A DNA stretch of 64,000 nucleotides, from NCBI GenBank assembly GCA_030386875.1, contig CM059560.1, forward strand, positions 20,702,683 to 20,766,682, in the 5' to 3' direction. Origin of the DNA: Morinoia aosen (Eukaryota > Arthropoda > Malacostraca > Amphipoda > Talitridae). The notes below the pieces were generated by a model. The model was not told the origin of the DNA and ran no database searches. It was given only the letters and a program-made list of their open reading frames with translations. The translations under genes and the position numbers were made by a program. Positions 54,792 through 64,000 of this stretch are shown piece after piece; position 1 is the first letter of the stretch; each line of letters starts with the position of its first letter.

Positions 54792-55264
54792 GTGAGTTCT
54801 TCTAATCTGTTCCCATTGTCTAAAGTAAAGTGGTGAAGCAATGGTTAATTCTTTCTGTTAAGATTATTCTTTCTGTTGATCGAAAAGTATTTGAGGCAAA
54901 AAAATAATAAAGAAATCCGTCTCACATGTGCTGAATTCAATGTATCCACTTTTCAGATACCTATTTGTAATCTTTCATTTTGCTGTCGCTCGGCTAACAT
55001 CGTCAGTAGTCTTAGCTACTAACCTATCATTTGCTGCCTCAACATTTGCTCCTTCTAATTTTTCTCTCAATAAGATATCCGAGCATTAAAATGTTGATTT
55101 CCTTTTTATTATCATTTTTACCGTTATTATATTTTTCCCACAGGTTATTTCTTACGATTCATCAGAGCTTTGGCTGTCATTTTAAATATTGAAAGAGCAA
55201 GATTTTTTTTAATGTTTATTAGCATTTTTCTTATATTCATTTTCAATACGTATACATATATATA

Positions 55265-55365
55265 AATATGTGTGTGTGTGTCATGGTATACTGTGGTGTG
55301 TGTGTGTGTGTATTGCGAGTGTGATGAGAGTATGTAAGTGTGTTTGTGTGTGTGTGGGTTTGCCC
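55265..55365 (+). repeat. (TG)n microsatellite, interrupted
   Basis: Runs of TG separated by TCATGGTATACTG and a TGCGAGTGTGATGAGAG stretch, within the intron preceding the RING exon. Confidence 0.85.
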
Positions 55366-55401
55366 CCCGTGGGCTATGTTAATTTTCGTTTTTTTTTGCA
55401 G

Positions 55402-55584
55402 GTGAAACTTCTAAACGATAAACAAAGAATCTAGAATTTTTGTGGATGAGGATTTTAGTTGCCCCATCTGCTTATTTAGATTAGTCGAACCAATCACAAT
55501 GCCTTGCAAGCATAACGTTTGCAAGGGTTGTTTTGAGACATTTATTGAACAATGTTCTTATTTTTGCCCCGTATGTCGTCAACG
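55402..55584 (+). CDS. RNF168/169-like E3 ubiquitin ligase, RING exon
   Basis: A strong acceptor TTTTTTTTTGCAG ends at 55401; the donor CAACG|GTGAGT ends the exon in phase 2 at 55584. The RING frame reads DFSCPICLFRLVEPITMPCK, then HNVCKGCF, then FCPVCRQR. This is a complete C3HC4 RING: CX2C, X11, CXH, X2, CX2C, X11, CX2C. The pattern (CxIC...L-V-EP-x-T-x-PC-x-H...C-x-x-CF...CP-x-CR-x-R) is close to RNF168/RNF169, which build H2A ubiquitin marks at DNA breaks. In this frame, TGA 55403 and TAA 55412 lie just inside the strong acceptor. The frame is therefore usable only from about 55435 (weak CTAG acceptor) or after repair of a 7-bp AGAATCT/AGAATTT near-duplication at about 55427-55440. Functional status is uncertain. 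Confidence 0.7.
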
Positions 55585-55679
55585 GTGAGTAACTTGTGAA
55601 AATATTTAATGTATGGTAATATAACTGTGTTGTGTAGAAATTCAATTTTATTTGAATAATTATTGGGAAATGAAACGAT

Positions 55680-56015
55680 TGCATCTATGGGAATTAGTAC
55701 TCCCAAGGGGAAAATGTGGGGTTCTGAACTGGGAGTTGAGTAGGCCTGTTTGTTTGAATAGGAAAGGTTTTTTGCTTCATTAAAGCACTTTTTTCAGTTT
55801 GCTGCTGTTCATGTTTTCAGCACTCCTGATTTTCTTCTTCAGCTTTCATCTTGTTCCTTAACCTTCTCAACTTCATATTTCTGTGCACAGGAGACTTTGT
55901 GTTGAAATACACTTTGTGCCTAGATTTGACATTCTTTTTACTCAAGCTGTATGGTGTTTTTAACTTTCATGAACATTTTTGTTGTGGTTATATATGCATA
56001 TAGGGAAGCTAAAAT
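55680..56015 (+). repeat. ~345-bp dispersed repeat, + strand copy (diverged)
   Basis: Runs from GCATCTATGGGAATTAGTAC, through CTCCCAAGGGG, TCAGTTTGCTGCTGTTCATG and TTTTCAGCACTCCTG, to GGGAAGCTAAAATTCA. Located inside the intron after the RING exon. Confidence 0.75.
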
Positions 56016-56228
56016 TCACACATCAATCTCATAGCCTAACGTTTAATGTGTGCACACAACCTTTTTTATTCTGTTGTGTCTTAGTTCATATTTTGTAGTG
56101 CATTGAATTGTTTACATATACAAACTTAGGCTTAGAATTTTAAGGCATTCTGTAGATTTGAAATTTTTATATAGAATATTGCCCATATTTGATATATTTT
56201 ATATTTAAGATATATTTCATATATATCT

Positions 56229-56255
56229 GGAAGATATATTTGATATATATCTTCC
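56229..56255 (+). other. Hairpin just upstream of the first post-RING acceptor
   Basis: GGAAGATATAT, loop TTGAT, ATATATCTTCC: a perfect 11-bp stem within a longer AT repeat, ending 11 bases before the first acceptor AG at 56266. Confidence 0.7.
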
Positions 56256-56266
56256 ATTTCTTCCAG

Positions 56267-56598
56267 AATTGCAAACTTTATGCGGAAATCCATAAAACAT
56301 GGTCTACACAAACGAATAAACACGTCGCTTTGGACCACGATTTCTTCCAGAATTGCAAACTTTGTGCGGAAATCCACAAAACATGGTCTACACAAACAAA
56401 CAAGCAAGTCGCTTTGGACCACGATTAAGGAAAATTTCAAAGGAAATATTGAAGCAAGAATGATTTCTTCCAGAATTGCAAACTTTGTGCGGAAATCCAC
56501 AAAACATGGTCTACACAAACAAATAAACACGGCGCTTTGGACCACGATTAAGGAAAATTTCAAAGGGAATATTGAAGCAAGAATGACTTCTTCCAAAG
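56267..56598 (+). CDS. RNF168/169-like post-RING exon, triplicated in frame
   Basis: Continues the RING exon's phase-2 codon (CG|A = Arg). Each unit encodes RIANFVRKSTKHGLHKQ-type sequence followed by LWTTI, matching the post-RING segment of RNF168 (basic stretch, then ELWTIIQ). Units start after identical TTTCTTCCAG acceptors at 56266, 56350 and 56473, spaced 84 and 123 bp. All three joins preserve frame, because TTTCTTCCAGA also reads as in-frame Ser-Ser-Arg. Unit 1 is short (28 codons, lacking the ENFKGNIEARM tail); units 2 and 3 are 41 codons. The donor CCAAAG|GTATTC ends the exon in phase 1 at 56598. The mature protein could contain one, two or three modules depending on the acceptor used. 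No downstream ubiquitin-binding (MIU) exon was identified in the window. Confidence 0.7.
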
Positions 56599-56639
56599 GT
56601 ATTCATTTACTGCTGTGACTTGTGATGTTGCCACAAATA

Positions 56640-56889
56640 GTAGTCTATAAGGGGATATTTGCGAATTAGATGATTGTGTAGAATAAACACTGGGATCTCT
56701 TTGAGCCATTGATATTATCTGAAATAGATCTATGAAATTTGGCATGCCAATGTATTTTTGAAAACAAATGGGGGTCGTATTGAACACTTTTTCCCATTTT
56801 CGTCATAAAACGGAGATAATGGGAATAAATCCAGGAAAAAAGTCGGTAATTTTTACGCCGTCCTATCTCGAAAAGTTGTTATTATACTA
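56640..56889. other. Spacer after the triplicated exon
   Basis: AT-rich, no feature seen; presumably intron or 3' flank of the RING gene. Confidence 0.4.
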
Positions 56890-57300
56890 CAGGGTGTCTA
56901 CTAGGTAGTAAAGTAGTAAAAAGTAGTAAAATTTGGAAAGTAGTAAAAAGTAGTAAAATTTGCCTCAGGGTAGTAAAAAAATCGTTGAGTGGTATAATTC
57001 TCTGAAAATTTAGAGTAATGTTACATATTTACTTAGAGTATAAAGATTTATTTAAATTTATTTTTCCCCAAATCAGAAATTGGCCTCGATTTATGGGAAA
57101 TATTCATGTAGAGTGGGGTCTAATTTTATAATTGGAGCACACTAAATAGAAAAAAGTATCAAAATTTTTGCGAACAATAGTAAAAACAGTTCACTTTTTC
57201 TTCTCATTCTGTTCGATCTGAAAGTTATCTAGTTGTTTTATGATGAAAGGTTCATTTGAGCCATTTTATTATTGACAAATTATTGAGAGAAAACAATGAA
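56890..57300 (+). repeat. 5' end of a GTAGTAAAA-rich element, outer copy
   Basis: Begins CAGGGTGTCTACTAGGTAG, then tandem GTAGTAAAAAGTAGTAAAAT blocks. It is colinear with the start at 57649 for about 250 bp, so it is a second, partial copy of the same element end. Confidence 0.75.
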
Positions 57301-57304
57301 ATGG

Positions 57305-57650
57305 CCCCCTCAGGGGGATACAGGTATTGTATCTATGGGAATTAGCGCTCCCAGGGGGACTATGTGAGGGCCTGAGCTGAAGGTTAGGTAGGCTTCCTTT
57401 TGTTGAAATAAAATAGGTTTTTGTTTTGTTACGGACCATCTTTTTTTGGTTCACTGCTGTCCTGTTTTTCAGCACCTACTACTTTCTTCTTCAACTTTTT
57501 CTTGTTTCATGAACTTCTTTCCTAGCTTACTGTTTCTGTGCACTTTGTGCATGGATTCTGCGTTCCCTCAACTCCATACTAAATGGTGCCTTCCTCTTTC
57601 CTCTCTTGGAACATCTTTGTTGTGGTTAAGGGAGGCTGAAACTTTCTTCA
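57305..57650 (+). repeat. ~345-bp dispersed repeat, best preserved + strand copy
   Basis: Runs CCCCTCAGGGGGATACAG, GTATCTATGGGAATTAGCGC, CTCCCAGGGGG, then GGTTCACTGCTGTCCTG, TTTTCAGCACCTACTACTTT, CTCCATACTAAATGGTGCC, ending GGGAGGCTGAAAC. No open frame of note and no clear poly(A) tail. A short GGTTCACTGC run vaguely recalls a pol III B box, but I do not regard this as proof of a SINE. Confidence 0.8.
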
Positions 57651-58805
57651 GGGTGTCTACTAGGTAGTAAAGTAGTAAAAAGTAGTAAAATTTGAGAAGT
57701 AGTAAAAAAAGTAGTAAAAAGTAGTAAAATTTACCTCTGGGTAGTAAAAAATTGTGAAGTGGAATAATTCTTTGAAAATTGAAAGTAATGTACAGGGGTA
57801 TAAAGTGTATTAAGGTTATTTAAAATTGATTTCTCCCAGCATTAGCAATTTGCCGCAGTTTATGTGAAATATTCCTGTATGGCGGGATGTAATTTCAGGA
57901 TTGGGGGACCCAAAATAGAGAAATGTTCCAAAATTTTTGGAGACGACTGTAAGTAGTTCATTTTTTCTCATTCAGTTTGATCTGAAGGATATCGAATTGC
58001 TTTATGATGGAAGGTGAATTTGGGCCATTTCAATGTTTAAATTTTACTTTTCTTCAATGCCATTTCATAAATTTTTAGGCATTAAATTTTCAATAATCAG
58101 TGAATAATCAAGGATTGTAAACTTTTCTAATATTGAATTCAGTTTCCTGCTCGAGTTTTTTAAACAATAACCTCAAGTGGCTATTTCTCTCTATAATATT
58201 CAACATTCATGTCTTATGCTGATTTTCTTTGGATATACCCCATAGCGTTACCTTCGAAGAACAAACTTATCCTTCGTCATATATTAGGCATTTAAACGTC
58301 CTTGCCCTAAGTTTAATAATGGCACTTCACTCAAATTATTGCATCATTTAACTATACCTCACAAATGTGAATATAAAATATAAGCAGTGAAGAACCAAGT
58401 GATATAACCTTCCAAATCTTATTCAGAGATGAATATTCTCACACTACGCTCTTCAATGTAAACAAAAATGGGATTTTATGTGCAATTTAAGGGAAAAACT
58501 GGATTTGTATATCAACTCTTTCACATCACGTTCCTTGGATCACAATTTTGAATGTATCATATTGCAATACATCATTACATCCTCAATTTAGCATCAGTAC
58601 ATTACAATCCTTCGGTGAAGATGTCAAAGGAACTTCTATGCAGTTCATTTACATCCAGCAATAATATCTTCCTTTGAAAAGACTGGAGTTTATTCTGTCC
58701 GTTTCGGTGTGAGGGGAACAATAACAATTTACTGTAACTATGAATGTTTTTTTTTTAGAAAAACTTACCTCTTTGTAAAGCTGAAAGTTTTTCTCTTTCT
58801 TATGA

Positions 58806-59155
58806 CATTACCCCTCAGAGGAATACAATTATTGTATCTATAGGAATTAGCACTCCCAGGGGGGAATGTCAGGGCCTAAGCTGAAAGTCAGGTAGTCTTT
58901 TTTTTTGTTGAAATAAAATATTTTTTTTATGTTAAGGACCACCTTTTTTCGGTTCACGGCTGTCCTGTTTTTCAGCACCTACTACTTTCTTCTTCAACTT
59001 TGGTCTTGTTTCATAATCTTCTTTCACAATTTACTGTTTCTATGCCCTTTCTGCGTAGATTCCGCATTTCATTCAACTCCATACTAAATGGTGCCTTCCT
59101 CCTTCCTCTCTTTGATCGCATTTGTTGCTGGGGAGGGAGGCTAAAACTAACAACT
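58806..59155 (+). repeat. ~345-bp dispersed repeat, third + strand copy
   Basis: Runs from CCCCTCAGAGGAATACAA and GTATCTATAGGAATTAGCAC to GGGAGGCTAAAACTAACA, colinear with 57305-57650. It lies between the element's left end and the mariner. Confidence 0.8.
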
Positions 59156-59363
59156 AATCTAATCTAATCCCATGTCATTAATTTATGTCCAAATACTGAA
59201 AGAATTATGCTATAAAATTGTCTTTTAGAACAAAATGTAATCTTACAAATGAGAATTAAGTTCCTTTTGGCAGTCATGGCGACTCACGGTTCAGTTCAGT
59301 TACCTCCAGGATGTTGTCAGAGGAGCATGGTGATGCTACATCTTATTAAAGTTCTGTCTTCTA

Positions 59364-60641
59364 TCAGGTTGTAGCAGAAGTTCTGTCCATTTTTTTAGAT
59401 ATGAAATGAAGTGAAAATCCTCTCAAAAATGCATTTATTTAGTCTTCAATATAGGCACCATTTTTATTAATTACGTCCTCCCATTTTCCGGTAAGCTTTT
59501 TGATTCCTTCTTCATAAAATTTAGATGGTTTGGACGCACAAAGAGAAACTAGTTTCATTTCGACCTCTTCTCTTGTTGTAAGCCTTTATTCCATTAAATG
59601 ATTCTGCAAGCCCCTGAAAAGGTGAAAATCGGTTGGAGCAAGATCTGGAGAATATGGTTGGTGATGCATGACTTCCCAGCAAAATACTTCAACAAGACTT
59701 TTGGTTGCGCTTGAAGAGGGGGGGGGGGTCTGCCATTGCCATGGTGCAGAATCACTCCTTTTCGATTGATCAAAAATGGCCGTTTTTCCTGTAAAACTGC
59801 TTTTGAACGAGTTAGCTTCTGACAGTAAACTTCAGATGTTATTTTTTGATTGTCACCCATTAATTCATAATAAACAATTCCCTTCAAATCCCAGCATCCA
59901 CTCAAAAGAATTTTTTAGGGTGCAGTCCACTTCTCGGCTGTGGAATTGGCCTTGAACAACAACTTAGACACTGTCTTTTGCGCTTAACATTGTTGTAAAG
60001 GATTCACTTCTCGTCACCAGTTATGATTCGGTCTAGAAAAGGGTCTGAAGTTCATGAGAACGCAGTGAAACACAACAGGTCGCCCGTATGTTGCCTGTTG
60101 ATTTCTGACAAATCGTGTGGGACCCTGTGTCTCAGCCTTTGAGATTTTGCCAAATCTTTTCATTACCCAATATATGGTCATATGGCTTACATTAAAGGTT
60201 TTGTTCATTTCTCTAGTGGTGCAGGTTTGATTTTCATCAATGGCAGCTAGCAATTGCTCAGAATTGAGTTTTTTTTAGCATCTTGCTCATGGCAAGTCTT
60301 TTAGACTGGAGTCATTTTTTTTTTAAACAAAAAACGATCTTCTGCAGGTCTTTTCATTCACAACATCATTTCCATGTGTCTTTGAGTGTTTTTGCTGCTG
60401 AGCCTGCCATATTGCCTTTATGAAATTCAAACAGTAAAATATACCTGACATGCTCTTTACTTGGAGTGTACCTTTGGGCTAAAAATAGTTTTTAATTACG
60501 ATAATTATCACAGAATATGAGAGAAGAAACAACATTTTATTAATTACCATTGATAAGCATACAACATTACAAGCTAAATTGAAGTAATCTTGCCCTAAAC
60601 ATATAGCTCAACAATTGGACAGAACTTATGTTACAACCTGA
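59364..60641 (-). mobile_element. Mariner element, both ends intact (1,278 bp)
   Basis: Terminal inverted repeats are TCAGGTTGTAGCAGAAGTTC, then TGTCC, on the left and the reverse complement of TCAGGTTGTAACATAAGTTC, then TGTCC, on the right (two differences in 25 bases). TA dinucleotides at 59362-59363 and 60642-60643 are the target duplication. The size is typical of mariner. It sits inside the GTAGTAAAA-rich element, so it is the younger insertion of the two. Confidence 0.93.
59439..60430 (-). pseudogene. Inactivated mariner (DD34D) transposase
   Basis: Minus-strand pieces in order: KTHGNDVVNEKTCRRSF (N-terminal HTH region, about 60400-60300); LLAAIDENQTCTTREMN and NVSHMTIYWVMKRFGKI (second HTH, about 60250-60140); ITGDEK (first Asp) near 60030; VYYELMGDNQKI; the second catalytic region HHGNGRP, which in active elements is HHDNARP; YSPDLAPTDFHLF (third Asp); and a C-terminus WEDVINKNGAYIED ending at TAA complementary to 59439-59441. 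The pieces lie in different frames with several stops, and the second catalytic Asp is replaced by Gly. It encodes no functional enzyme. Confidence 0.9.
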
Positions 60642-61449
60642 TACTATATGTATGTATATGAAAGTTACACGAAATTTGCATTTCCGTGATTTGTTCCATA
60701 ATATAATGTTAATAACCAATTTTTTATCATTATTGATCGCAATTAGGGGGCCAATTTAAATTTTGAGGTACGTTAGATATAGTTTACAAAAATTCGTTCA
60801 CATATTCAATTCGTTCAATAGTTCACAATCTCATATTTACGAAGTGTCATAGTGTTAAGTCACAATAAAGTTCCCTGATATTCTACCCTGCAGTGTAAAG
60901 TGATATGACAATCACCTGGTGTCTACTAGTTTCCAGTTGGTTTATTTTTTGGGTATCATGAATGGTTGTCCTCATCGTTGAAAGATGTTAAGACATGGTT
61001 CTTTGTCTTAACATTTGATGGAGTCCATTAGGATGGGGTAACTTAGGAATTTAGGTAACTTTTTCTCAATGATGCTTTGATTGATGCATTGAGCATGAAG
61101 TATTTTAAGTATTAAGAAACTTGGACCCTTTTTGAACATTTGGTATTGCATGTATCATTGACTCATACTACTCATTATAGGCTGATGACTTACATCTGGA
61201 CATTTGGACAACATTCATTATGTAAAATATAGGTAGTAATTTTTTTCTGGTGAAGGTAGTAAAAAGTAGTAAAATTTGGAAATGAAATATCAGTAGTCAC
61301 CATGCTCTCATTTCACCCTCTTTTTTATTTCCAAATAAAGGGGGGTGGACTAGTCCTTATAAGGGGCTTACTGCCTGTACTAAACTGTTCTTCAGGTTTA
61401 GTAATAACACTGCTTAATATGAACCTTGAATTATTTGTTTCTATTGTAG

Positions 61450-61546
61450 GAGATGAAGTGGCCTGGACTGAGGACAAGACGCTGAAGCTGTTTGAAGTCA
61501 TGGCCTCAGAGCTAAATATTAAGCAGGAAGAACAGGAGTATTTCAG
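61450..61546 (+). CDS. UBF (nucleolar transcription factor 1)-like gene, N-terminal domain exon
   Basis: Acceptor TTTCTATTGTAG|GAGATG; donor TATTTCAG|GTTTGT in phase 2. It encodes DEVAWTEDKTLKLFEVMASE, then LNIKQEEQEYFR. The W-(S/T)-x-(E/D)-D-x-x-x-L-x-(L/F)-(L/F)-E-x-M pattern matches the segment before the first HMG box of UBF/UBTF, which starts WSQEDMLTLLECM in human. UBF binds rDNA in the nucleolus and supports RNA polymerase I transcription. The upstream exon with the start codon was not found. The acceptor phase (1) equals the donor phase of the RNF168-like exon at 56598, so a single fused transcript cannot be excluded. Confidence 0.6.
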
Positions 61547-63024
61547 GTTTGTTTGTTCTTCTTTTTTGCCATAATTATAAATAAAGAAAGGTCAATTATG
61601 CATTGACTGGGCTTCCAATTGACTTTTATAGCAATAGATATACTTTCTTGGGGAAGATATGTTTTGCCCAAAGATTTTCTTTGAGCTTGAAAAATTATTT
61701 TATGTTCTTCCATCAGTTAAAATGTGCAGAAAGCTTGATATAGTTATTCTCCATTATAAAATATGTGCACACTTCGTTTATTTGGTTTGGATGTTGAAAT
61801 TCAACTTATCAATGCTGTAAAATGATAATACATTTGAATTTAGGGAAAACAGCACTGTTAAAAGTTAATACTAACAAAATATTATGCCATCGCGGTTGCG
61901 CACTTTCTCTGTACATATGTTCGTACGTATGGTAATGCTATGCCTGGGCGCGGCTCTGCCGCAGTGCGCACGCTTAGTCAGCAATTTGACAGTATAAAAG
62001 AGCGTGTGGAGACTTCTAGAGTCGCATTTGGTCCGTGTTCCACCCCTGTACAACATTGCTACAAGTAAAGTCGCACAGTAACCAGCGTATCTCACTGACC
62101 TTCGGACTTCATCACACCATACCTTTGCCTTCACAATATGAGACTTTTGTTTAAACAATTATGAAGAGTAAATCTGTTGAAATGGTGCAAGATTTTTCAA
62201 TTTTCTTATGGTATTTTCCCTCTGTGTTAACATGCTTTTTTTTGTTGGATGCAGTACTTGAATCATATGAAACTAAGCCTGCAACTAGTTTCCAGACCAT
62301 TACCAAGCTGTCATCAGGAAACGGTACGATGTACATCTGTTGTTCACAGCTTCTATGAATAGGCACGAAGCCATTTGTTCTTTGATCAATGTCATGCTTG
62401 GCTAAATCCTTGCTAAAGCAGTACAGAATTTACTTCCTTGGAACATTATCACATTTAATTTTCCTGCTGCTATTCACTTTAGTAAGATTTGAACCTCATT
62501 ACAACCTGACCAGTTCCTACCAAAAAAATATCTGGTTGATCTAGACAAATTTCTAAAACTGATTTTACATAGTGCTTACAAATTGTAATTTGGTGAAGAT
62601 CCTCATATAAATCTGATACTTGACTTGTTATATCCTTCTTCCTCATAGTTTTCTGTTCTTAGTGTTTTTTTTTTGTTTTCATTTAGTAATTTACCTCAAC
62701 TACCATATTAGTGATTGAATTTTTGGTTTGTGTTTTGGGATGAAACCCTGAATACCAGACATAATCCTGAAGATGTACAAGATGAATTTCTGAAATGCTG
62801 GTTTCTCAACATTGTACCATTTTTTGCTTAGAATTTGTGCTAAAAATGTATAAAGTTCTACTGAATGTGTGTTGTATTTTGTTTATTCATTGTGGGTACT
62901 AGTTTTGTACTGATCTTGACTTTTTTGTGCATGTAGTGTTAATTTTGCTCCCATAGTATATTTTTTTACTTCAAAGTTCCTTATCTGTTTTTAAACCTTC
63001 TCAATTTCTATTTTTTCTCAACAG
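61547..63024 (+). other. Intron of the UBF-like gene with a promoter-like insert
   Basis: Bounded by CAG|GTTTGT and TCTCAACAG|G. The stretch at about 61880-62150 is much more GC-rich than the rest and contains TATAAAAG at 61993-62000, followed by GAGTCGCATTTGG. It may be a solo LTR or other promoter-bearing insert. Confidence 0.55.
61880..62150 (+). promoter_or_regulatory. TATA-containing GC-rich insert, possible solo LTR
   Basis: TATAAAAGAGCG lies about 110 bp into a compositionally foreign block. Clear TG...CA ends and a flanking duplication could not be assigned, so the LTR label is tentative. Confidence 0.3.
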
Positions 63025-63141
63025 GGAGCGCATAATAAATATTTCCTGGGGAAACATTCCTCAGATGCTAGATCCTCCGAGAACCGTCGAGGAATGCGTC
63101 CAACACCTGGACGCGTGTTTCAATAAGGTTAAGAAGCGACG
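63025..63141 (+). CDS. UBF-like gene, second recognised exon
   Basis: Acceptor TTTTTTCTCAACAG|G completes an Arg codon; donor AAGCGACG|GTTAGT ends in phase 2. It encodes RERIINISWGNIPQMLDP, then PRTVEECVQHLDACFNKVKK and RR. The conserved second Trp, the EEC motif and the basic KVKKRR end align with the continuation of the UBF pre-HMG domain (human ...MDWEKVAF...CKLKWVEI...VRKFR; insect forms have NECKKIFEAI..KIRKFR). The HMG boxes should follow beyond the window. Confidence 0.6.
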
Positions 63142-64000
63142 GTTAGTATCGAGGTTTGGAGAATTTTTTTTAAACAGCCCACCTGTTTCTATTTGAGAGG
63201 TGGGCTACTATTTTTTTTTATTATTGTACACTAAATTTTACTTAAAAGTAATTTTGATTTTTTAATGTATGCATTAATATCTTGTGTGTAGACTGAACAC
63301 AGCCTGAGCTACTCCAGTCATAGTTAGTCCTGTTGCTGGGTACATGTACTGCATTTGTTTCAGTTGGCATGGATGGTGACGACATTTGGTATAGGTTTAG
63401 ATCACGGAAAACTTGAATGATCCTTGAAATATTTGAACATAGAAGCTAAATGCTGATCTCTAAGATGATGCAATCAAGACCTACCACTGCCAGAATTGGC
63501 TTCTGCATTATGGTACAAATTGTGTTGCACAACCCATAGGAAGTAATTAAGATTCAAATCAGATTCAATATATTAAGGGGAGACACTATTCTGGACTTCA
63601 CTTAATTTGCCTAATTTTAAAAATTTACTGTTCACTTTTCTGTGGCATCTAGAGGAACAAAAATGTGTACAGATAAGTAAAATTGAATTTTGAACACATT
63701 TGCTTTGAAAATTTTCAAATTTTGCAATAGAAAAAAAATTATTGCGCAAACATAAAAAATATTCATATTTACGCCAAACATTTCTTGCCCTACAATTGTC
63801 AACGTAGAAGCGTGATTTTGGTCTCGTTTGACACGGAAAAACTGGAAATTGCGTAGCATAGGATCGTTTTGAATTTCAAAATAGAAAAAATTTAAAGTTA
63901 CAAATGTCCAAGAACATTTTTCTCCCAAAAGAATCCTAGTTTTTTCACAATAAAAATCTAATTTGGAATAGATATGGAATTTAACTTTGTTCTGCTGTTC
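63142..64000 (+). other. Following intron of the UBF-like gene, to the window end
   Basis: AT-rich; no further UBF exon or HMG-box sequence before 64000. A minus-strand 98-codon frame at 63632-63928 lies in low-complexity AT sequence and looks spurious. Confidence 0.45.

Larger units (their letters stand above)
57649..61304 (+). mobile_element. GTAGTAAAA-rich DNA-transposon-like element carrying nested insertions
   Basis: The left end is CAGGGTGTCTACTAGG, then GTAGTAAA-type tandem motifs. The right end is ...GTAGTAAAAAGTAGTAAAATTTGG...CAGTAGTCACCATG. The terminal 13 bases are inverted with two mismatches (CAGGGTGTCTACT versus CATGGTGACTACT). No transposase of its own was recognised; the interior holds a ~345-bp repeat copy and a mariner. 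CAGGG-type ends occur in hAT-like elements, but the class is not established and no target duplication was found. Confidence 0.5.

Noticed and set aside
54656..54841. 61-codon minus-strand frame over the first RNF168-like exon
   Set aside because: The + strand has paired acceptor and GTGAGT donor and lies just upstream of a RING exon on the same strand.
56132..56596. 154-codon minus-strand frame over the triplicated exon
   Set aside because: Antisense image of the tandem copies; its repeated FPLKFSLIVVQS motif is only the reverse reading of the + strand module.
57446..57667. 73-codon + strand frame
   Set aside because: Lies entirely within the ~345-bp dispersed repeat and is not conserved as a frame in the other copies.

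Overview
This is an AT-rich animal window, almost certainly from an arthropod and most likely an insect. The basis is spliced genes with long introns, a BarH/BARX-class homeobox gene, DD34D mariner elements, a Bel/Pao LTR retrotransposon and many simple and dispersed repeats. Nothing bacterial (operons, Shine-Dalgarno sites, CRISPR) is present. The species cannot be determined from the sequence.

Layout. 1-19.2 kb is gene-poor. It holds a candidate coding fragment (2.65-2.89 kb), members of a ~345-bp dispersed repeat family, a 12-bp minisatellite (7.6 kb), a small ORF behind a TATA box (10.95 kb), a two-type 43/41-bp minisatellite (12.55-13.74 kb) and an internally deleted mariner-like remnant (14.0-14.4 kb). 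From 19.24 to 27.84 kb lies a three-exon homeobox gene on the + strand. Its splice phases match, and its large first exon encodes ten tandem heptapeptides. From 27.8 to 34.67 kb I see only weak repeats.

34,676-48,692 is a 14,017-bp tandem Bel/Pao array, LTR-internal-LTR-internal-LTR. It has three 2,283-bp LTRs and two 3,584-bp internal regions that look identical. One 5-bp target duplication (CTGAC) flanks the whole array, so it is one insertion later enlarged by LTR-LTR unequal crossover. Each internal region keeps an open 1,167-codon Gag-protease frame but has lost reverse transcriptase, RNase H and most of integrase.

48.7-54.6 kb carries a 182-bp tandem repeat inside a dispersed element and a foldback-like inverted minisatellite pair. 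From 54.7 kb on there are + strand exons of two chromatin/nucleolar-type genes. The first is an RNF168/169-like RING E3 ligase (54.7-56.6 kb), whose post-RING exon is triplicated in frame and whose early coding region looks damaged. The second is a UBF (nucleolar transcription factor 1)-like N-terminal domain (61.45-63.14 kb) that continues beyond the window. Between them is a repeat-laden interval containing a GTAGTAAAA-rich element with a complete-ended but dead mariner nested in it.

The genes do not form an evident pathway. The homeobox gene is a developmental regulator, the RING gene would act in DNA-damage ubiquitin signalling and the UBF-like gene in rDNA transcription. The most unusual items are the chimeric middle LTR, the heptad-repeat homeobox exon and the triplicated exon with three phase-equivalent splice acceptors.
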